A stretch of DNA of 64,000 nt from Diaphorobacter caeni (lineage in GTDB: Bacteria; Pseudomonadota; Gammaproteobacteria; Burkholderiales; Burkholderiaceae_C), in the NCBI RefSeq assembly GCF_015354245.1, contig NZ_JADKYZ010000002.1, positions 62,001 through 126,000 on the forward strand, in the 5' to 3' direction. Below the pieces are notes generated by a model. That model was given only the letters and a program-made list of their open reading frames with translations, had not been told where the DNA came from and searched no databases. The position numbers were made by a program, and so were the translations under genes. Below are positions 37,497 to 47,875 of this stretch, one piece after another. Position 1 is the first letter of the stretch. Every line of letters begins with the position of its first letter.

Positions 37497-38591
37497 GTGA
37501 ACGCTACGACTCGACTTGGCCTGCTGGGCCTGGCACTGGCCTTGTCGGCCTGCTCCGTGCTGGAGAGCGACAAGATTGACTACAAGAGCGCCAAGAAGGG
37601 CGCGACACTGGAAGTGCCGCCCGATCTGTCGCAGCTCTCGACCGACACGCGCTACACCGTGCCTGGCGGCGCGGCATCGGCCGTGGCCTTCGAGGCAGGC
37701 CAGAAAGCCAAGCCCGTCGGCCCGAACACCGCGCCGTCCACCATCGGCGACGTGCGCATCGAGCGCGACGGCAACCAGCGCTGGCTGGTGATTGACCGCC
37801 CTGCCGAGAAGCTCTGGGATCCGGTTCGCGACTTCTGGCTCGAAAGCGGCTTCGTGTTCACCACCGACAACTCGGAGCTGGGCATTCTCGAAACCGACTG
37901 GGCCGAAAACCGCGCCAAGATCCCGCAGGACATCATCCGCTCGAGCATCGGCAAGCTGTTTGACGGCCTGTACTCGACCGGCGAGCGCGATCGTTTCCGC
38001 ACGCGCCTCGAGCGCAACGCCAAGGGCGGCACCAACGTCTTCATCAGCCACCGCGGCATGATCGAGGTCTACAGCTCCCAGCAGAAGGACGCGACGATGT
38101 GGCAGCCCCGCGCCGTCGATCCCGAACTGGAAGCCGAATTCCTGCGTCGCATGATGGTCAAGCTCGGCGTGAGCGAAGAGCAGTCCAAGGCTGCGGCAGC
38201 TTCCGCGCAGGCCGCACCTCTGGCCGCCACCGCCAAGGTCACGAGCGTCGGCGGCGTACCCGCCATCCAGATGGATGAAGGCTTTGACCGCGCATGGCGC
38301 CGTGTCGGCCTGTCGCTGGACCGCACCGGCTTCACCGTCGAGGACCGCAACCGCACCGAAGGCGTGTACTACGTGCGCTATGTGGCACCGGACGCCAACA
38401 AGAAGGAACAAGGCTTCTTCAGCAAGCTGTTCCAGGGCGCGCCGGACGCCGTGCCACCGCTCAAGTACCGCGTGACCGTGCGCAGCGAAGGCGAGCGCAG
38501 CACCGTCTCGGTTCTGAACGCTTCAGGAGCACCGGAGTCCTCCGCCAACGCCGAGCGCATCCTGCGCGTGCTGGCCGACGACATGAAGTAA
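37497..38591 (+). CDS. bamC: Outer membrane assembly lipoprotein BamC
   Basis: Lipoprotein of the BAM complex, which inserts beta-barrel proteins in the outer membrane. It starts at a GTG preceded by GAGGAA at good spacing; this puts the lipobox LSAC with the lipidated Cys19 right after a short hydrophobic signal. The 364 residues contain the unstructured N-terminal BamD-binding segment (YKSAKKGATLEVPPDLSQL) and two helix-grip domains (about 85-200 and 225-360). Its position after dapA agrees with the E. coli dapA-bamC order. Confidence 0.9.
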   Translation: MNATTRLGLLGLALALSACSVLESDKIDYKSAKKGATLEVPPDLSQLSTDTRYTVPGGAASAVAFEAGQKAKPVGPNTAPSTIGDVRIERDGNQRWLVIDRPAEKLWDPVRDFWLESGFVFTTDNSELGILETDWAENRAKIPQDIIRSSIGKLFDGLYSTGERDRFRTRLERNAKGGTNVFISHRGMIEVYSSQQKDATMWQPRAVDPELEAEFLRRMMVKLGVSEEQSKAAAASAQAAPLAATAKVTSVGGVPAIQMDEGFDRAWRRVGLSLDRTGFTVEDRNRTEGVYYVRYVAPDANKKEQGFFSKLFQGAPDAVPPLKYRVTVRSEGERSTVSVLNASGAPESSANAERILRVLADDMK

Positions 38592-38702
38592 TCCGCTCCC
38601 GGCATCCACGTGGCCATGTGCAATGCATGGCCACGCGCCGGGGCGCTTTCGGTCCGACGACCCCTTTTCTCTTCCCCCCTCTTTTCATTCCCTTTTCCGC
38701 TC

Positions 38703-39485
38703 ATGCTTCGCTTCAAAAGCCTTGGCAGCGGCAGCTCCGGGAACAGCACCCTCATCGAAGGACGCAGCGGAACGACGACACGTCGCCTGCTCGTTGACTG
38801 TGGCCTTGGAATTCGCACCATCGCCGAGCGTCTGGGCGAAGCGGGCAACGCCATCGCGCAGATCGACGCCATCTTCATCACCCACGAGCACTCCGACCAC
38901 ATCGGTTGCATGGAGAAACTCGCGCTGCGCCACGGCATTCCCGTCTGGATGAGCCACGGCACCTACACCGCCATCGGTGAGCCGGAACTGCACGGACTGC
39001 TGCGGATCGCCCACCACGGCGACGCCATCGACATGGGCGGCGCGTTCGAGGCCCTGCCGTTCGCCGTGCCGCACGACGCGCGCGAGCCCCTGCACCTGCG
39101 CTGCAGCGACGGCAGCCACCACATCGCCGTACTGACCGATCTGGGGCACGCCAGCCCCTGCGTGGTTCCGTACATTGCAGACTGCCAGGCCCTGCTGATC
39201 GAAGCCAACCACGACGTGGAGATGCTGCAAAGCGGCCGCTACCCCGCGTTCCTCAAGCGCCGCATCGCTGGAGCCAATGGTCATCTGGCCAATGAGCAGG
39301 CAGGTGAACTGCTGCACACCATCAATCACCCACAGCTGCAGCGCGTCGTCGCGGCTCATCTGAGCGCAGAAAACAATCGTCCCGAACTGGCTCGGGCGGC
39401 GCTTGCCCACGCGCTCGGATGGAGCCCCGACGACATTGACATCGCGTATCAGCGAGGCGGCTCGCCCTGGATTCAGGTCGGCTGA
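38703..39485 (+). CDS. MBL-fold metallohydrolase, YycJ/WalJ-like
   Basis: Cytoplasmic metallo-beta-lactamase-fold hydrolase of 260 residues. It begins LRFKSLGSGSSGNSTLIE, the typical start of the YycJ/WalJ group, and has the metal site HEHSDH at 61-66, His in VPHDA and an Asp in VLTDLGH. YycJ-like proteins are 5'-3' exonucleases implicated in mismatch repair in some bacteria; activity here is inferred. It follows bamC by 111 bases. The open frame extends upstream of the chosen ATG but that part is not conserved in type. Confidence 0.85.
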   Translation: MLRFKSLGSGSSGNSTLIEGRSGTTTRRLLVDCGLGIRTIAERLGEAGNAIAQIDAIFITHEHSDHIGCMEKLALRHGIPVWMSHGTYTAIGEPELHGLLRIAHHGDAIDMGGAFEALPFAVPHDAREPLHLRCSDGSHHIAVLTDLGHASPCVVPYIADCQALLIEANHDVEMLQSGRYPAFLKRRIAGANGHLANEQAGELLHTINHPQLQRVVAAHLSAENNRPELARAALAHALGWSPDDIDIAYQRGGSPWIQVG

Positions 39486-39752
39486 ACCATGCCGGGAGCC
39501 CGCTCGCGCGCCCCGTTGAAAATCCCCTGTTACTAATTTGGTTTTTCAATTCGCACTATGCATTGCGATTTTGAAGTAACCCTGCACCACGCCAGCGGGT
39601 GAAGCACACGCCTCAAACCCAATCCCCCGAACATCGCATTGATAATTGCCGGTTATATGACGGTGTTTTGCATTTTCATAAATGGAATAACATAAAGTCA
39701 CATTCAATAATCATCGTCGACGGCTCCCGCAATCAAGCATCCCAGAACGACG
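39486..39752. other. Gene-free, AT-rich stretch
   Basis: Between the MBL gene and the hairpin at 39753 the sequence is clearly AT-richer than its surroundings. I see no reading frame with coding character, no repeat shared with other gaps and no certain promoter. Confidence 0.5.
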
Positions 39753-39782
39753 AAAGCCCCGAACCTTGCGGTGCGGGGCTTT
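39753..39782. terminator. GC-rich hairpin between convergent genes
   Basis: AAAGCCCCG pairs with CGGGGCTTT around a 12-base loop, between the MBL gene and the Ala-rich lipoprotein gene that converges on it. No long T run follows on either strand; probable bidirectional terminator. Confidence 0.6.
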
Positions 39783-39843
39783 GAGATACCTGAATTGAAC
39801 GGCCGGAATGCGTCCGGCTGATCAGTATCCGTCGATTCGCTGA

Positions 39844-40167
39844 TTACTTGGTAGCGGAAGCGGCAGCGGCAGCAGCAGCGTCGGCAGCGGCCTTGGCAGC
39901 GTCAGCGGCAGCGTTGGCGCCAGCAGCGGCGGCGTCCACAGTGGCCGAAGCGGCGGCGGAAGCTGCGTCCACAGCTGCGGATGCGGCTTCAGTAGCGGCC
40001 GTAGCGGCTTCGCTGGCAGCAGCAGCGGCCTGTTCAGCAGCAGGCGCTGCGGCAGGTGCTTCCACAGGAGCTGGTGCTGGTGCAGGAGCCGCAGCTTCTT
40101 CCTTCTTGCCGCAAGCGGACAGAGCAACAGCAGCAACCAGAGCGGCCAGAACGATGGAATTCTTCAT
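39844..40167 (-). CDS. Alanine-rich lipoprotein
   Basis: A 107-residue exported protein. The signal MKNSIVLAALVAAVALSAC has a lipobox LSAC at 16-19, followed by GKKEEA, a Pro/Ala stretch (APAPAPAPVEAPAAAPA), and then an almost uninterrupted series of Ala with regularly spaced Ala/Glu/Asp/Ser (EAATAATEAASAAVDAASAA...). The pattern predicts a long alpha-helix. An AGGAAA site precedes the ATG. I do not recognise a function; a short periplasmic spacer or Lpp-like structural role is a guess. The 207 bases upstream contain a TATAAT on the minus strand at 40304-40299 without a well-placed -35. Confidence 0.75.
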   Translation of the reverse strand: MKNSIVLAALVAAVALSACGKKEEAAAPAPAPAPVEAPAAAPAAEQAAAAASEAATAATEAASAAVDAASAAASATVDAAAAGANAAADAAKAAADAAAAAAASATK

Positions 40168-40374
40168 TTCAGTTTCCTATTTGGACAGACAATTCAAAAA
40201 AATAAAAAGCCATTACGTCCATCTTTGGGCAAGCGGTACGCTAGGCCGTTTGGAGCGCTCGATTGAACTCACACCCCAAATTTTCAATACAGCTTTGCAT
40301 TATAGGATTTATTTGCGTCAATAGTGGGTTTCACCAAGATGAAACAGCAGATTTACATTGGTGTGACTTTTTTG

Positions 40375-40905
40375 TCACAACCCCAATATCGTCGCGGGAA
40401 ACCCCGGCCGGCTGCGCGAGGTAATCCATTCACCGAGTTTTTCGCGCCATTCGACGCAGAACTGAACATCATCGCTCGCGATGCCGCGACTGCGCTCCAC
40501 ATCCACCCGCTGCATGGTCCAGCGCGGTGACCAGATCACGCTGGGCACATCGCCCGCGTTGCGCACGGCGATCTGGCGGCAATCCATCAAATGCTCCCAG
40601 CGCGTGCGCCACTGGACAAATCGCGGAAACCGAACCCGCACCTGCTCGAAATTGGCCGACAGCAAAGTGCATCGCCGCGCACCGCCGCCACGCGATCCGC
40701 CCGCCCAGCTGTTGAGCGTCTCCAGCATCTCGCGATCCCCCAGCGGCCAGTCGCGGAAATCGGCATCGCAGAGCACAAGCTCCCGCCACCCCTCCTCCGC
40801 CGCCGCACGCAGCGCCTCGCGCACCCATGCGTCGAACTGCAGGCGCCCGTCAAAGCGCCCGAGCGGCGCGGTCGATGGAATGGGAGGAGTTTGCTCAGCG
40901 GTCAT
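40375..40905 (-). CDS. Uncharacterised protein
   Basis: A 176-residue soluble protein that I cannot assign to a named family. Visible features: RFDGRLQFDAWVREALRAAAEEGWRELVLCDADFRDWPLGDRE at 17-59, a central CTLLSANFEQVRVRFPRFVQWR, and a Trp-rich C-terminal half (VIWSPRWTMQRVDVERS). No signal peptide or membrane segment. It follows the ribosomal oxygenase gene on the same strand after 36 bases and is probably co-transcribed. Its stop codon lies inside a short palindrome. Confidence 0.65.
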   Translation of the reverse strand: MTAEQTPPIPSTAPLGRFDGRLQFDAWVREALRAAAEEGWRELVLCDADFRDWPLGDREMLETLNSWAGGSRGGGARRCTLLSANFEQVRVRFPRFVQWRTRWEHLMDCRQIAVRNAGDVPSVIWSPRWTMQRVDVERSRGIASDDVQFCVEWREKLGEWITSRSRPGFPATILGL

Positions 40906-40941
40906 GGTGCAGTGAGTATGCCGATGGTTTCACGCACCCTA

Positions 40942-42075
40942 TCAAATCACCGATGCTTCGCGCACCCAGCCATCATCGAACCAGGATTCGAGCAGCGAAA
41001 TCGCCGCCTCGCTCGCACCGGCCAGTTCCTTGGCGCTCAAGGCGCGCTGATCCGCAAACTTGCGCATCAGCTTCGCGTCACGGCCCGAGGCGCGGTAGCT
41101 TTCGCCGTTGATATAGACGTGGGCGTCGTCATACATCATGCGCGTGCGCCTGTCGAGCTCGACGCCCGTGACCTGCAGGTCAAGCTCTTCCTGCGGTGGG
41201 TCGAACCAGACGTTGCCCTTGGGTTCGGTCAGCGCCTCGCCCAGCGCGCGCTCGACAATGCCCGACTGCGCCAGTGCACGCAGCACGCCTTCGCGGGCGA
41301 ATTCCTGCAGCTCGGCGGGTACGAGGCCCGGTGCGTCCACCGCCTCCTGCTTGGGATCGCGGTAGATGGGAGATCCGTCGGAGTCGCCCAGCGCGTCGGC
41401 GATGCGCAGCAGGGTCTCGCGGGCCAGCTCGTCGCGCTGGGGCGAGCGGAAACCGATCGAGTACGTCATGCACTCCCCCTCGGCGATGCCGTCATGCGCC
41501 CAGCGCGGAGGCAGGTACAGCATGTCGCCGGGTTCGAGCACGTATTCCTCTTCGGGCTCGAAGTTCGCGAGGATCTTGACCGGCATGCCTTCGACCAGCG
41601 TCGTGTCGCGCTGGCGGCCGATGCGCCAGCGGCGCTTGCCGTGCGCCTGCAACAGGAACACGTCGTAGCTGTCGAAGTGCGGACCGACGCCGCCGCCGTT
41701 GGTGGCGTAGCTGATCATCAGATCATCGAGACGCGCCTCGGGCACGAAGCGGAACTGGTCGAGCAGCGCGCGCGCGGCGGCGTTGTGCAGGTCAACGCCC
41801 TGCACCAGCAACGTCCAGTCGCGGGTCTTGCTCGAGGGCAGATCATCGGGATCGAACGGCCCGTGGGCCAGCGACCAGCCGCTCTTCTTCTGCTGGATCA
41901 GGCGTGACTCGACGCCCTCTCCGGCGGCAAGCTCGAACAGCTCCTCGCGCGGAATCGGGGCCTGAAAGCCGGGGATGGCCTGGCGCACCAGCAGCGGCTT
42001 CTTGTGCCAGTGCTTGCGCATGAATTGGGATGGCGACATGCCACCGAGCAGTGGGGTTATTTTCTGAACATCCAT
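40942..42075 (-). CDS. roxA: Ribosomal protein arginine hydroxylase (RoxA/YcfD-like, JmjC/cupin)
   Basis: 2-oxoglutarate/Fe(II)-dependent oxygenase that in E. coli hydroxylates ribosomal protein uL16. In 377 residues the iron ligands are His133 and Asp135 in GPHFDSYDVF and His194 in PPRWAHDG; a C-terminal dimerisation and winged-helix part follows. Length agrees with the family. It is divergent from the SlyD-like gene, with 53 bases between their starts. The substrate assignment is by family; related JmjC proteins with other targets cannot be excluded. Confidence 0.85.
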   Translation of the reverse strand: MDVQKITPLLGGMSPSQFMRKHWHKKPLLVRQAIPGFQAPIPREELFELAAGEGVESRLIQQKKSGWSLAHGPFDPDDLPSSKTRDWTLLVQGVDLHNAAARALLDQFRFVPEARLDDLMISYATNGGGVGPHFDSYDVFLLQAHGKRRWRIGRQRDTTLVEGMPVKILANFEPEEEYVLEPGDMLYLPPRWAHDGIAEGECMTYSIGFRSPQRDELARETLLRIADALGDSDGSPIYRDPKQEAVDAPGLVPAELQEFAREGVLRALAQSGIVERALGEALTEPKGNVWFDPPQEELDLQVTGVELDRRTRMMYDDAHVYINGESYRASGRDAKLMRKFADQRALSAKELAGASEAAISLLESWFDDGWVREASVI

Positions 42076-42128
42076 GGCGTGAAAAAGGCCGCGTTGGCGG
42101 CCGTCGAATGAACTGCGACAATTCTCCT

Positions 42129-42656
42129 ATGGAAATCACTCAACAATGTGTTGTCGCACTGACCTGGGTCTTGAAGGATACGCTGGGCGACGAACTGGAC
42201 GTGCTGGAAGAGCCCGTCGAGTTCCTCGTGGGCGGCGATGATCTGCTCAAGCGCATCGAAGAAGCTCTGCAGGGCCACAAGGCCGGCGACGAAATCTCGC
42301 TGCACCTCGAACCCGAAGAAGCCTTTGGCGACTATATCGACAAGCTCATCTTCCTGGAGCCGCGTCAGGCATTCCCGGAAGACATCGAGGAAGGCATGAC
42401 CTTCGACGGCCACGCCCTGCCCAAGGGGCTCACGCCCGACATGCCCAAGGATGCGCTCTACACCGTCGCCCAGCTGTACCCCGAACACGTGGTGCTGGAC
42501 GGCAACCACCCGCTGGCCGGCATCGCGCTGCGCCTGAAGATCCGCGTGGAAAGCGTGCGCGAAGCGAACGAGGAAGAAATCGGCCGCGGCTCCGCCGGCA
42601 CCGGCTTTTTCCGCATTCAGCCACCCATCGCACCCGGCAACGACACGGTGCACTGA
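42129..42656 (+). CDS. SlyD-like FKBP-type peptidyl-prolyl isomerase
   Basis: Cytoplasmic prolyl isomerase and chaperone of the SlyD group. In 175 residues the start MEITQQCVVALTWVLKDTLGD leads to the FKBP fold with GGDDLLKRIEEALQGHKAGDEISLHLEPEEAFGDY, an inserted-flap chaperone domain, and a final IRVESVREANEEEI. The usual His/Cys-rich metal-binding tail of E. coli SlyD is absent. ATG 42129 is chosen for its match to family starts; an in-frame ATG at 42108 is possible. A strong terminator follows. Confidence 0.88.
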   Translation: MEITQQCVVALTWVLKDTLGDELDVLEEPVEFLVGGDDLLKRIEEALQGHKAGDEISLHLEPEEAFGDYIDKLIFLEPRQAFPEDIEEGMTFDGHALPKGLTPDMPKDALYTVAQLYPEHVVLDGNHPLAGIALRLKIRVESVREANEEEIGRGSAGTGFFRIQPPIAPGNDTVH

Positions 42657-42680
42657 CAGAGCCCGCACTCTCCAGAAATA

Positions 42681-42718
42681 AAAAAGCCCGAAGCGCTTCA
42701 AGCGCCTCGGGCTTTTTT
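42681..42718 (+). terminator. Rho-independent terminator after the SlyD-like gene
   Basis: AAAAAGCCCGA pairs with TCGGGCTTTTT, extended by GCGCTT/AGCGC inside, ending in six T. It may also act on the minus-strand transcript that arrives from the glycine-zipper gene. Confidence 0.88.
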
Positions 42719-42760
42719 AATGACTGAATACCGCATCGCCTCTCCCACCGCCTGAAACCG

Positions 42761-42872
42761 GCGCGGCCCAAGCGAGAGCAGCCGCGCAAGGGCCGCCCCG
42801 CCGCGCTGGCTGCGTCCCCCTCCCGCGAAGCGAGAGAGGGGGGAAGGCGCAAAGCGCCTCAGGGGGTGCTTC
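42761..42872. repeat. Gene-end repeat, family 2, copy 1
   Basis: About 110 bases nearly identical to 43650-43761: GGCGCGGCCCAAGCG..., the shared centre GCAAGGGCCGCCCCGCCGCG, CGCGAAGCGAGAGAGGG, GGAAGGCGC and CTCAGGGGGTG. It ends two bases before the stop codon of the glycine-zipper gene. On the minus strand it offers hairpins GGCGC-TTT-GCGCC and CCCCTC...GAGGGG. Confidence 0.85.
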
Positions 42873-42874
42873 CT

Positions 42875-43423
42875 CTAGTACCGCGAAATCTGCCCATTGA
42901 CCATCTGCACACGGTCGCCCGGGCGCAGATCGCCCGGCTCGGGCACGTCGTAGACGCGCTGACCGCCATTGCGGTCGAGCTGAATGAACAGTCGGTAGCC
43001 GCCGCCCACCTCGCCACGTGGCGCGTTGTGCCCCTCGATAGCGTTGCCGGCCGCCGCTCCGCCGAGCGCGCCAGCGGCCGTCATCGCCGCACGTCCCATG
43101 CCGCCGCCGATCTGGTTGCCCAGAACGCCGCCCACCACCGCACCAAGAATGGCGCCCACACCCGAGGTGGAGCCACGTTGGACGGTACGCGGAATCGCCT
43201 CGATCTGGCTCACGACGCCATATTCCATGACACCCTGAGGAGCGGGCTGACCATAGCCGCCGCCGTAGGTCGGCTGCTGCTGGGGATACGGCTGAGGCTG
43301 GCTTGGTGGCTGCTCGTAGCCATAGCCAGGCCCGTAAGGGCGCTGTACGACACAGGCCGACAGCAGACTGGCCATGGTCAGGGCACCGACCCAGGTGCCG
43401 ATTCGCGAAAACTTGCTGCGCAT
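42875..43423 (-). CDS. Glycine-zipper outer-membrane lipoprotein (SlyB/Pcp-like)
   Basis: A 182-residue lipoprotein. An AAGGAACAACAAG leader precedes the ATG at 43423. The signal ends with the lipobox LLSAC, followed by a Tyr/Pro/Gln-rich segment. Then comes the glycine-zipper double helix (GAILGAVVGGVLGNQIGGGMG... AGALGGAAAGNAIEG) that inserts in membranes, and a C-terminal beta domain RLFIQLDRNGGQRVYDVPEPGDLRPGDRVQM of the 17-kDa antigen/SlyB type. Role: probably envelope integrity. The open frame upstream of the start is not signal-like. Confidence 0.85.
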   Translation of the reverse strand: MRSKFSRIGTWVGALTMASLLSACVVQRPYGPGYGYEQPPSQPQPYPQQQPTYGGGYGQPAPQGVMEYGVVSQIEAIPRTVQRGSTSGVGAILGAVVGGVLGNQIGGGMGRAAMTAAGALGGAAAGNAIEGHNAPRGEVGGGYRLFIQLDRNGGQRVYDVPEPGDLRPGDRVQMVNGQISRY

Positions 43424-43649
43424 CTTGTTGTTCCTTTCCGTTGGAGCCAGGCGCTCCTCGACATCACGCGTTGAAGTCCATACAACGCTCGACGACGAGA
43501 TTCCGTTGGCTTGAAGAATGACGGCAAGCATAGCCCGGCAAAGGGGCCGCTTCTGTAGGTGCGGCCTGACTTTACCGAGCCGAAACACGCGGTGGGCGGT
43601 TCGAGTCATTTACCCATAGCGCTTTGCGCCTCCCGCAGCGCATGCAACT

Positions 43650-43761
43650 GGCGCAGCCCAAGCGGGAGCAGCCGCGCAAGGGCCGCCCCGCCGCGCTGGC
43701 TGCGTCCCCCTCCCGCGAAGCGAGAGAGGGGGAAGGCGCGAAGCGACTCAGGGGGTGTTGC
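43650..43761. repeat. Gene-end repeat, family 2, copy 2
   Basis: Second copy in the same orientation, ending three bases before the dut stop codon. The two copies flank the glycine-zipper gene as direct repeats about 890 bases apart, so recombination between them could delete or duplicate that gene. Confidence 0.85.
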
Positions 43762-43764
43762 TTC

Positions 43765-44214
43765 TCAGTGCTTGCCGGTGGAGCCGTAGCCGCCCTCGCC
43801 GCGCTCGCTGGCGGAATCGAATTCGGTGACGACATTGAACTGCGCCTGCATGACCGGCACGATCACGAGCTGCGCGAGGCGCTCCATGGGCTGCAGCGTG
43901 AAGGCCACGTCGCTGCGGTTCCAGGCGCTCACCATGAGCTGGCCCTGGTAGTCGCTGTCGATCAGCCCGACGAGGTTGCCGAGCACGATGCCGTGCTTGT
44001 GGCCGAGGCCCGAGCGCGGCAGGATCAGCGCGGCGTAGCCGGGATCCTTGAGGTGGATGGCGATGCCCGTGGGCACCAGTTGCCAGGCATTGGGCGCGAG
44101 CGTGAGCGGCTCGTCGAGACAGGCCCGCAGATCGAGCCCCGCGCTTCCGGCGGTGGCGTAGGCAGGCAATTGATCCGCCATGCGCGGATCGAGAACTTTC
44201 ACATCAATCTTCAC
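43765..44214 (-). CDS. dut: Deoxyuridine 5'-triphosphate nucleotidohydrolase
   Basis: Hydrolyses dUTP to dUMP, keeping uracil out of DNA and feeding thymidylate synthesis. In 149 residues all five trimeric dUTPase motifs are visible: [31 protein letters not shown] with the catalytic Asp, [11 protein letters not shown] and the C-terminal [10 protein letters not shown]. It begins at a GTG that overlaps the stop of the preceding gene (GTGA), with the sequence [11 protein letters not shown]; the only later ATG would cut off the first strand. Last gene of a coaBC-membrane protein-dut operon. Confidence 0.95.
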   Translation of the reverse strand: MKIDVKVLDPRMADQLPAYATAGSAGLDLRACLDEPLTLAPNAWQLVPTGIAIHLKDPGYAALILPRSGLGHKHGIVLGNLVGLIDSDYQGQLMVSAWNRSDVAFTLQPMERLAQLVIVPVMQAQFNVVTEFDSASERGEGGYGSTGKH

Positions 44215-44861
44215 TTGAATTGCTTTCTTTGCGGCGATCCACCGGGCTTGCGGCCAAGGAGACTGCCAAATGTCTTGCGCGCCAAGCGCGCCATGGCGTA
44301 CAGCCAGAGAAGTATAAGGAACGGCCACGCGGTGCTGACGCCAAACACGGACGAGATACCGAACAGCACGATCACCGCCATGAAGAGGAAGAACGGCGGA
44401 ATCTTGAGACCGGAGCCCGGCATGGGCGGCGATGCGCTCTTGTCCTCGGTCGGCCGCATGTCTTCCCAAGCGTCGAGCGCCACGGTGTGCGCCGTGGTGG
44501 GCGTCATGGTGGGCGCCGTGGTGGGCGTCATGGTGGGCGCCGTGGTGTGGGTCATGGTGGGCGCCGTGGTGTGGGTCGTGGTCTTCGCCCCCACGCCGGC
44601 AGCCGTTTTGACGGCTGTCTGGGCTGCTGGCGTTCTGTCTGACGATTTCGGTGCCTGCACGCCCGGCGGTGGCGGCCGCAGCTCCGCGGCCCGCGTCTGG
44701 GCGCGTGTCGGCACCGCCTGCCTGGGCACCGGCGTCATCTGCTGACCGCCGGCCAGCGCCCTCGCCTGACGCTCGACCATGTCCTCCACGTACCGAGCGA
44801 AATCCCCATTGGGCGGCGTATCCGCGAGATGCCCATTGCCTGAACCAAGGAGATTGCGCAT
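44211..44861 (-). CDS. Membrane protein with Thr/Pro tandem repeats
   Basis: A 216-residue protein of unknown function. An N-terminal helical part ([22 protein letters not shown]) is followed by a Pro-rich segment and then a threonine-rich tandem repeat at about residues 94-126 with unit TTAPTMTH/P (eight residues, 24 bases). An acidic stretch and two adjacent hydrophobic helices (about 155-193, [20 protein letters not shown]... [15 protein letters not shown]) come next, and it ends in a basic tail. It lies 14 bases after coaBC and overlaps dut by four bases, so it is translationally coupled to both. Confidence 0.65.
   Translation of the reverse strand: MRNLLGSGNGHLADTPPNGDFARYVEDMVERQARALAGGQQMTPVPRQAVPTRAQTRAAELRPPPPGVQAPKSSDRTPAAQTAVKTAAGVGAKTTTHTTAPTMTHTTAPTMTPTTAPTMTPTTAHTVALDAWEDMRPTEDKSASPPMPGSGLKIPPFFLFMAVIVLFGISSVFGVSTAWPFLILLWLYAMARLARKTFGSLLGRKPGGSPQRKQFK
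44488..44583. repeat. 24-bp tandem repeat inside the membrane-protein gene
   Basis: About four units of the 24-base sequence GTCATGGTGGGCGCCGTGGTGGGC, the later ones with GTGTGG variants. The unit is a multiple of three, so copy-number change would lengthen or shorten the protein without shifting the frame. Confidence 0.85.
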
Positions 44862-44875
44862 GGTGATGGCTCCTG

Positions 44876-46096
44876 TCAGTTTCTGATGGGCACGCGTCTG
44901 GCGATTTCGGCGACCAGCTCATCGGCCAGCGTCTGCTTGGAGGCCCGCGGAATCTCGCGATGCCCTTCGGCGTCGATCAGGATCAGCGCATTGTCGTCCT
45001 GCCCGAAGGTCGCGGGGCCGATGTTGCCCACGAGCAGGGGCACCCCCTTGCGCGCGCGCTTGGCGCTCGCATGCGCCAGCAGGTTCTCGCTTTCGGCCGC
45101 AAAGCCCACGCAGTACAGCTCGCCCGACTCGGCGCGCTTCGAATGGGCGATGGCGGCCAGAATGTCCGGATTCTCGACAAAGGCCAGCGCCGGAACGTCG
45201 CCCGAGCCGTCCTTCTTGATCTTCTGCTCGCTCGCATGGGCCGGACGCCAGTCGGCCACGGCCGCCGTGGCGATGAAGATCGAGGCCTCGTTCGCGAACA
45301 CCGTGGCGGCATCGAACATCTGCTGCGCCGATTTCACGTCCACCCGCTGCACGCCGCGCGGCGTGGGCAGGTGCACGGGTCCGGCGATCAGCGTGACCGC
45401 AGCGCCCGCATCGCGCGCCGCCCGGGCAATCGCAAAGCCCATCTTGCCGCTGGAGAGATTGGTGATGCCGCGCACCGGATCGATGGCCTCGAACGTGGGA
45501 CCGGCGGTCACCAGCACGTGGTGACCCGTCAAGCGCTTGATCGACAGATGGGCCGCCAGATCCTCAAAGATCTGCGCGGGCTCGAGCATGCGGCCATCGC
45601 CGGTCTCGCCGCAGGCCTGCTCGCCATTGCCCACGCCCAGAATGACCGCACCGTCCTGCGTCACCTGCGCCATGTTGCGCTGGGTGGCGGGGTGCAGCCA
45701 CATTTCGCGGTTCATCGCGGGGGCCAGCAGCAGCGGCACGCGCTCGATGGGGCGGGCCAGACACAGCAGGCTCAGCAGCTCGTCCGAGCGCCCCTGCGCC
45801 AGCCGCGCGATGAAATCCGCGCTGCAAGGCGCGATCAGCACCGCATCGGCCTCGCGGCTCAGGTTGATGTGCGGCATGTTGTTGGGCTCGCGCGCGTCCC
45901 ACTGCGAGCCGTAGACCGTGCGCCCGCTCAGGGCCTGCATGGTGACCGGGGTGATGAACTGTGCCGCGGCCTCGGTCATGACGACCTGCACCGTTGCCCC
46001 CGCTTTGATGAGCAGGCGGCAAAGCTCGGCCGACTTGTAACAAGCCACGCCCCCACTGAGGCCCAGAACGATGTGTTTTCCTGCAAGCTGTGTCAT
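44876..46096 (-). CDS. coaBC: Bifunctional phosphopantothenoylcysteine decarboxylase / phosphopantothenate-cysteine ligase
   Basis: Two steps of coenzyme A synthesis: CoaB joins 4'-phosphopantothenate to cysteine and CoaC decarboxylates the product. With ATG 46096 the protein has 406 residues. The N-terminal flavoprotein domain shows [11 protein letters not shown], the catalytic His76 in [13 protein letters not shown] at 126-129 and Cys162 in [13 protein letters not shown]. The ligase domain follows from about residue 185, with [26 protein letters not shown]. First gene of the operon with the repeat-bearing membrane protein and dut; divergent from pyrG. Confidence 0.96.
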   Translation of the reverse strand: MTQLAGKHIVLGLSGGVACYKSAELCRLLIKAGATVQVVMTEAAAQFITPVTMQALSGRTVYGSQWDAREPNNMPHINLSREADAVLIAPCSADFIARLAQGRSDELLSLLCLARPIERVPLLLAPAMNREMWLHPATQRNMAQVTQDGAVILGVGNGEQACGETGDGRMLEPAQIFEDLAAHLSIKRLTGHHVLVTAGPTFEAIDPVRGITNLSSGKMGFAIARAARDAGAAVTLIAGPVHLPTPRGVQRVDVKSAQQMFDAATVFANEASIFIATAAVADWRPAHASEQKIKKDGSGDVPALAFVENPDILAAIAHSKRAESGELYCVGFAAESENLLAHASAKRARKGVPLLVGNIGPATFGQDDNALILIDAEGHREIPRASKQTLADELVAEIARRVPIRN

Positions 46097-46165
46097 GGCG
46101 GGGAATTTAGCAGACAAGTTGGCAGGTATAGCCGCACTGATCAGCAAGCCATCCGGGCCGACCCG

Positions 46166-47853
<1,688 letters not shown>

Positions 47854-47875
47854 GCACTGAAGGACTAGTCACATC

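Noticed and set aside
40362-40379. Classical CRP binding site
   Set aside because: The TGTGA and TCACA halves are eight bases apart, not six; kept only as an unassigned palindrome.
43765-44922. A 385-residue dUTPase with a long N-terminal extension
   Set aside because: The extension is the overlapping frame of the neighbouring membrane-protein gene; the GTG at 44214 gives the standard 149-residue enzyme.
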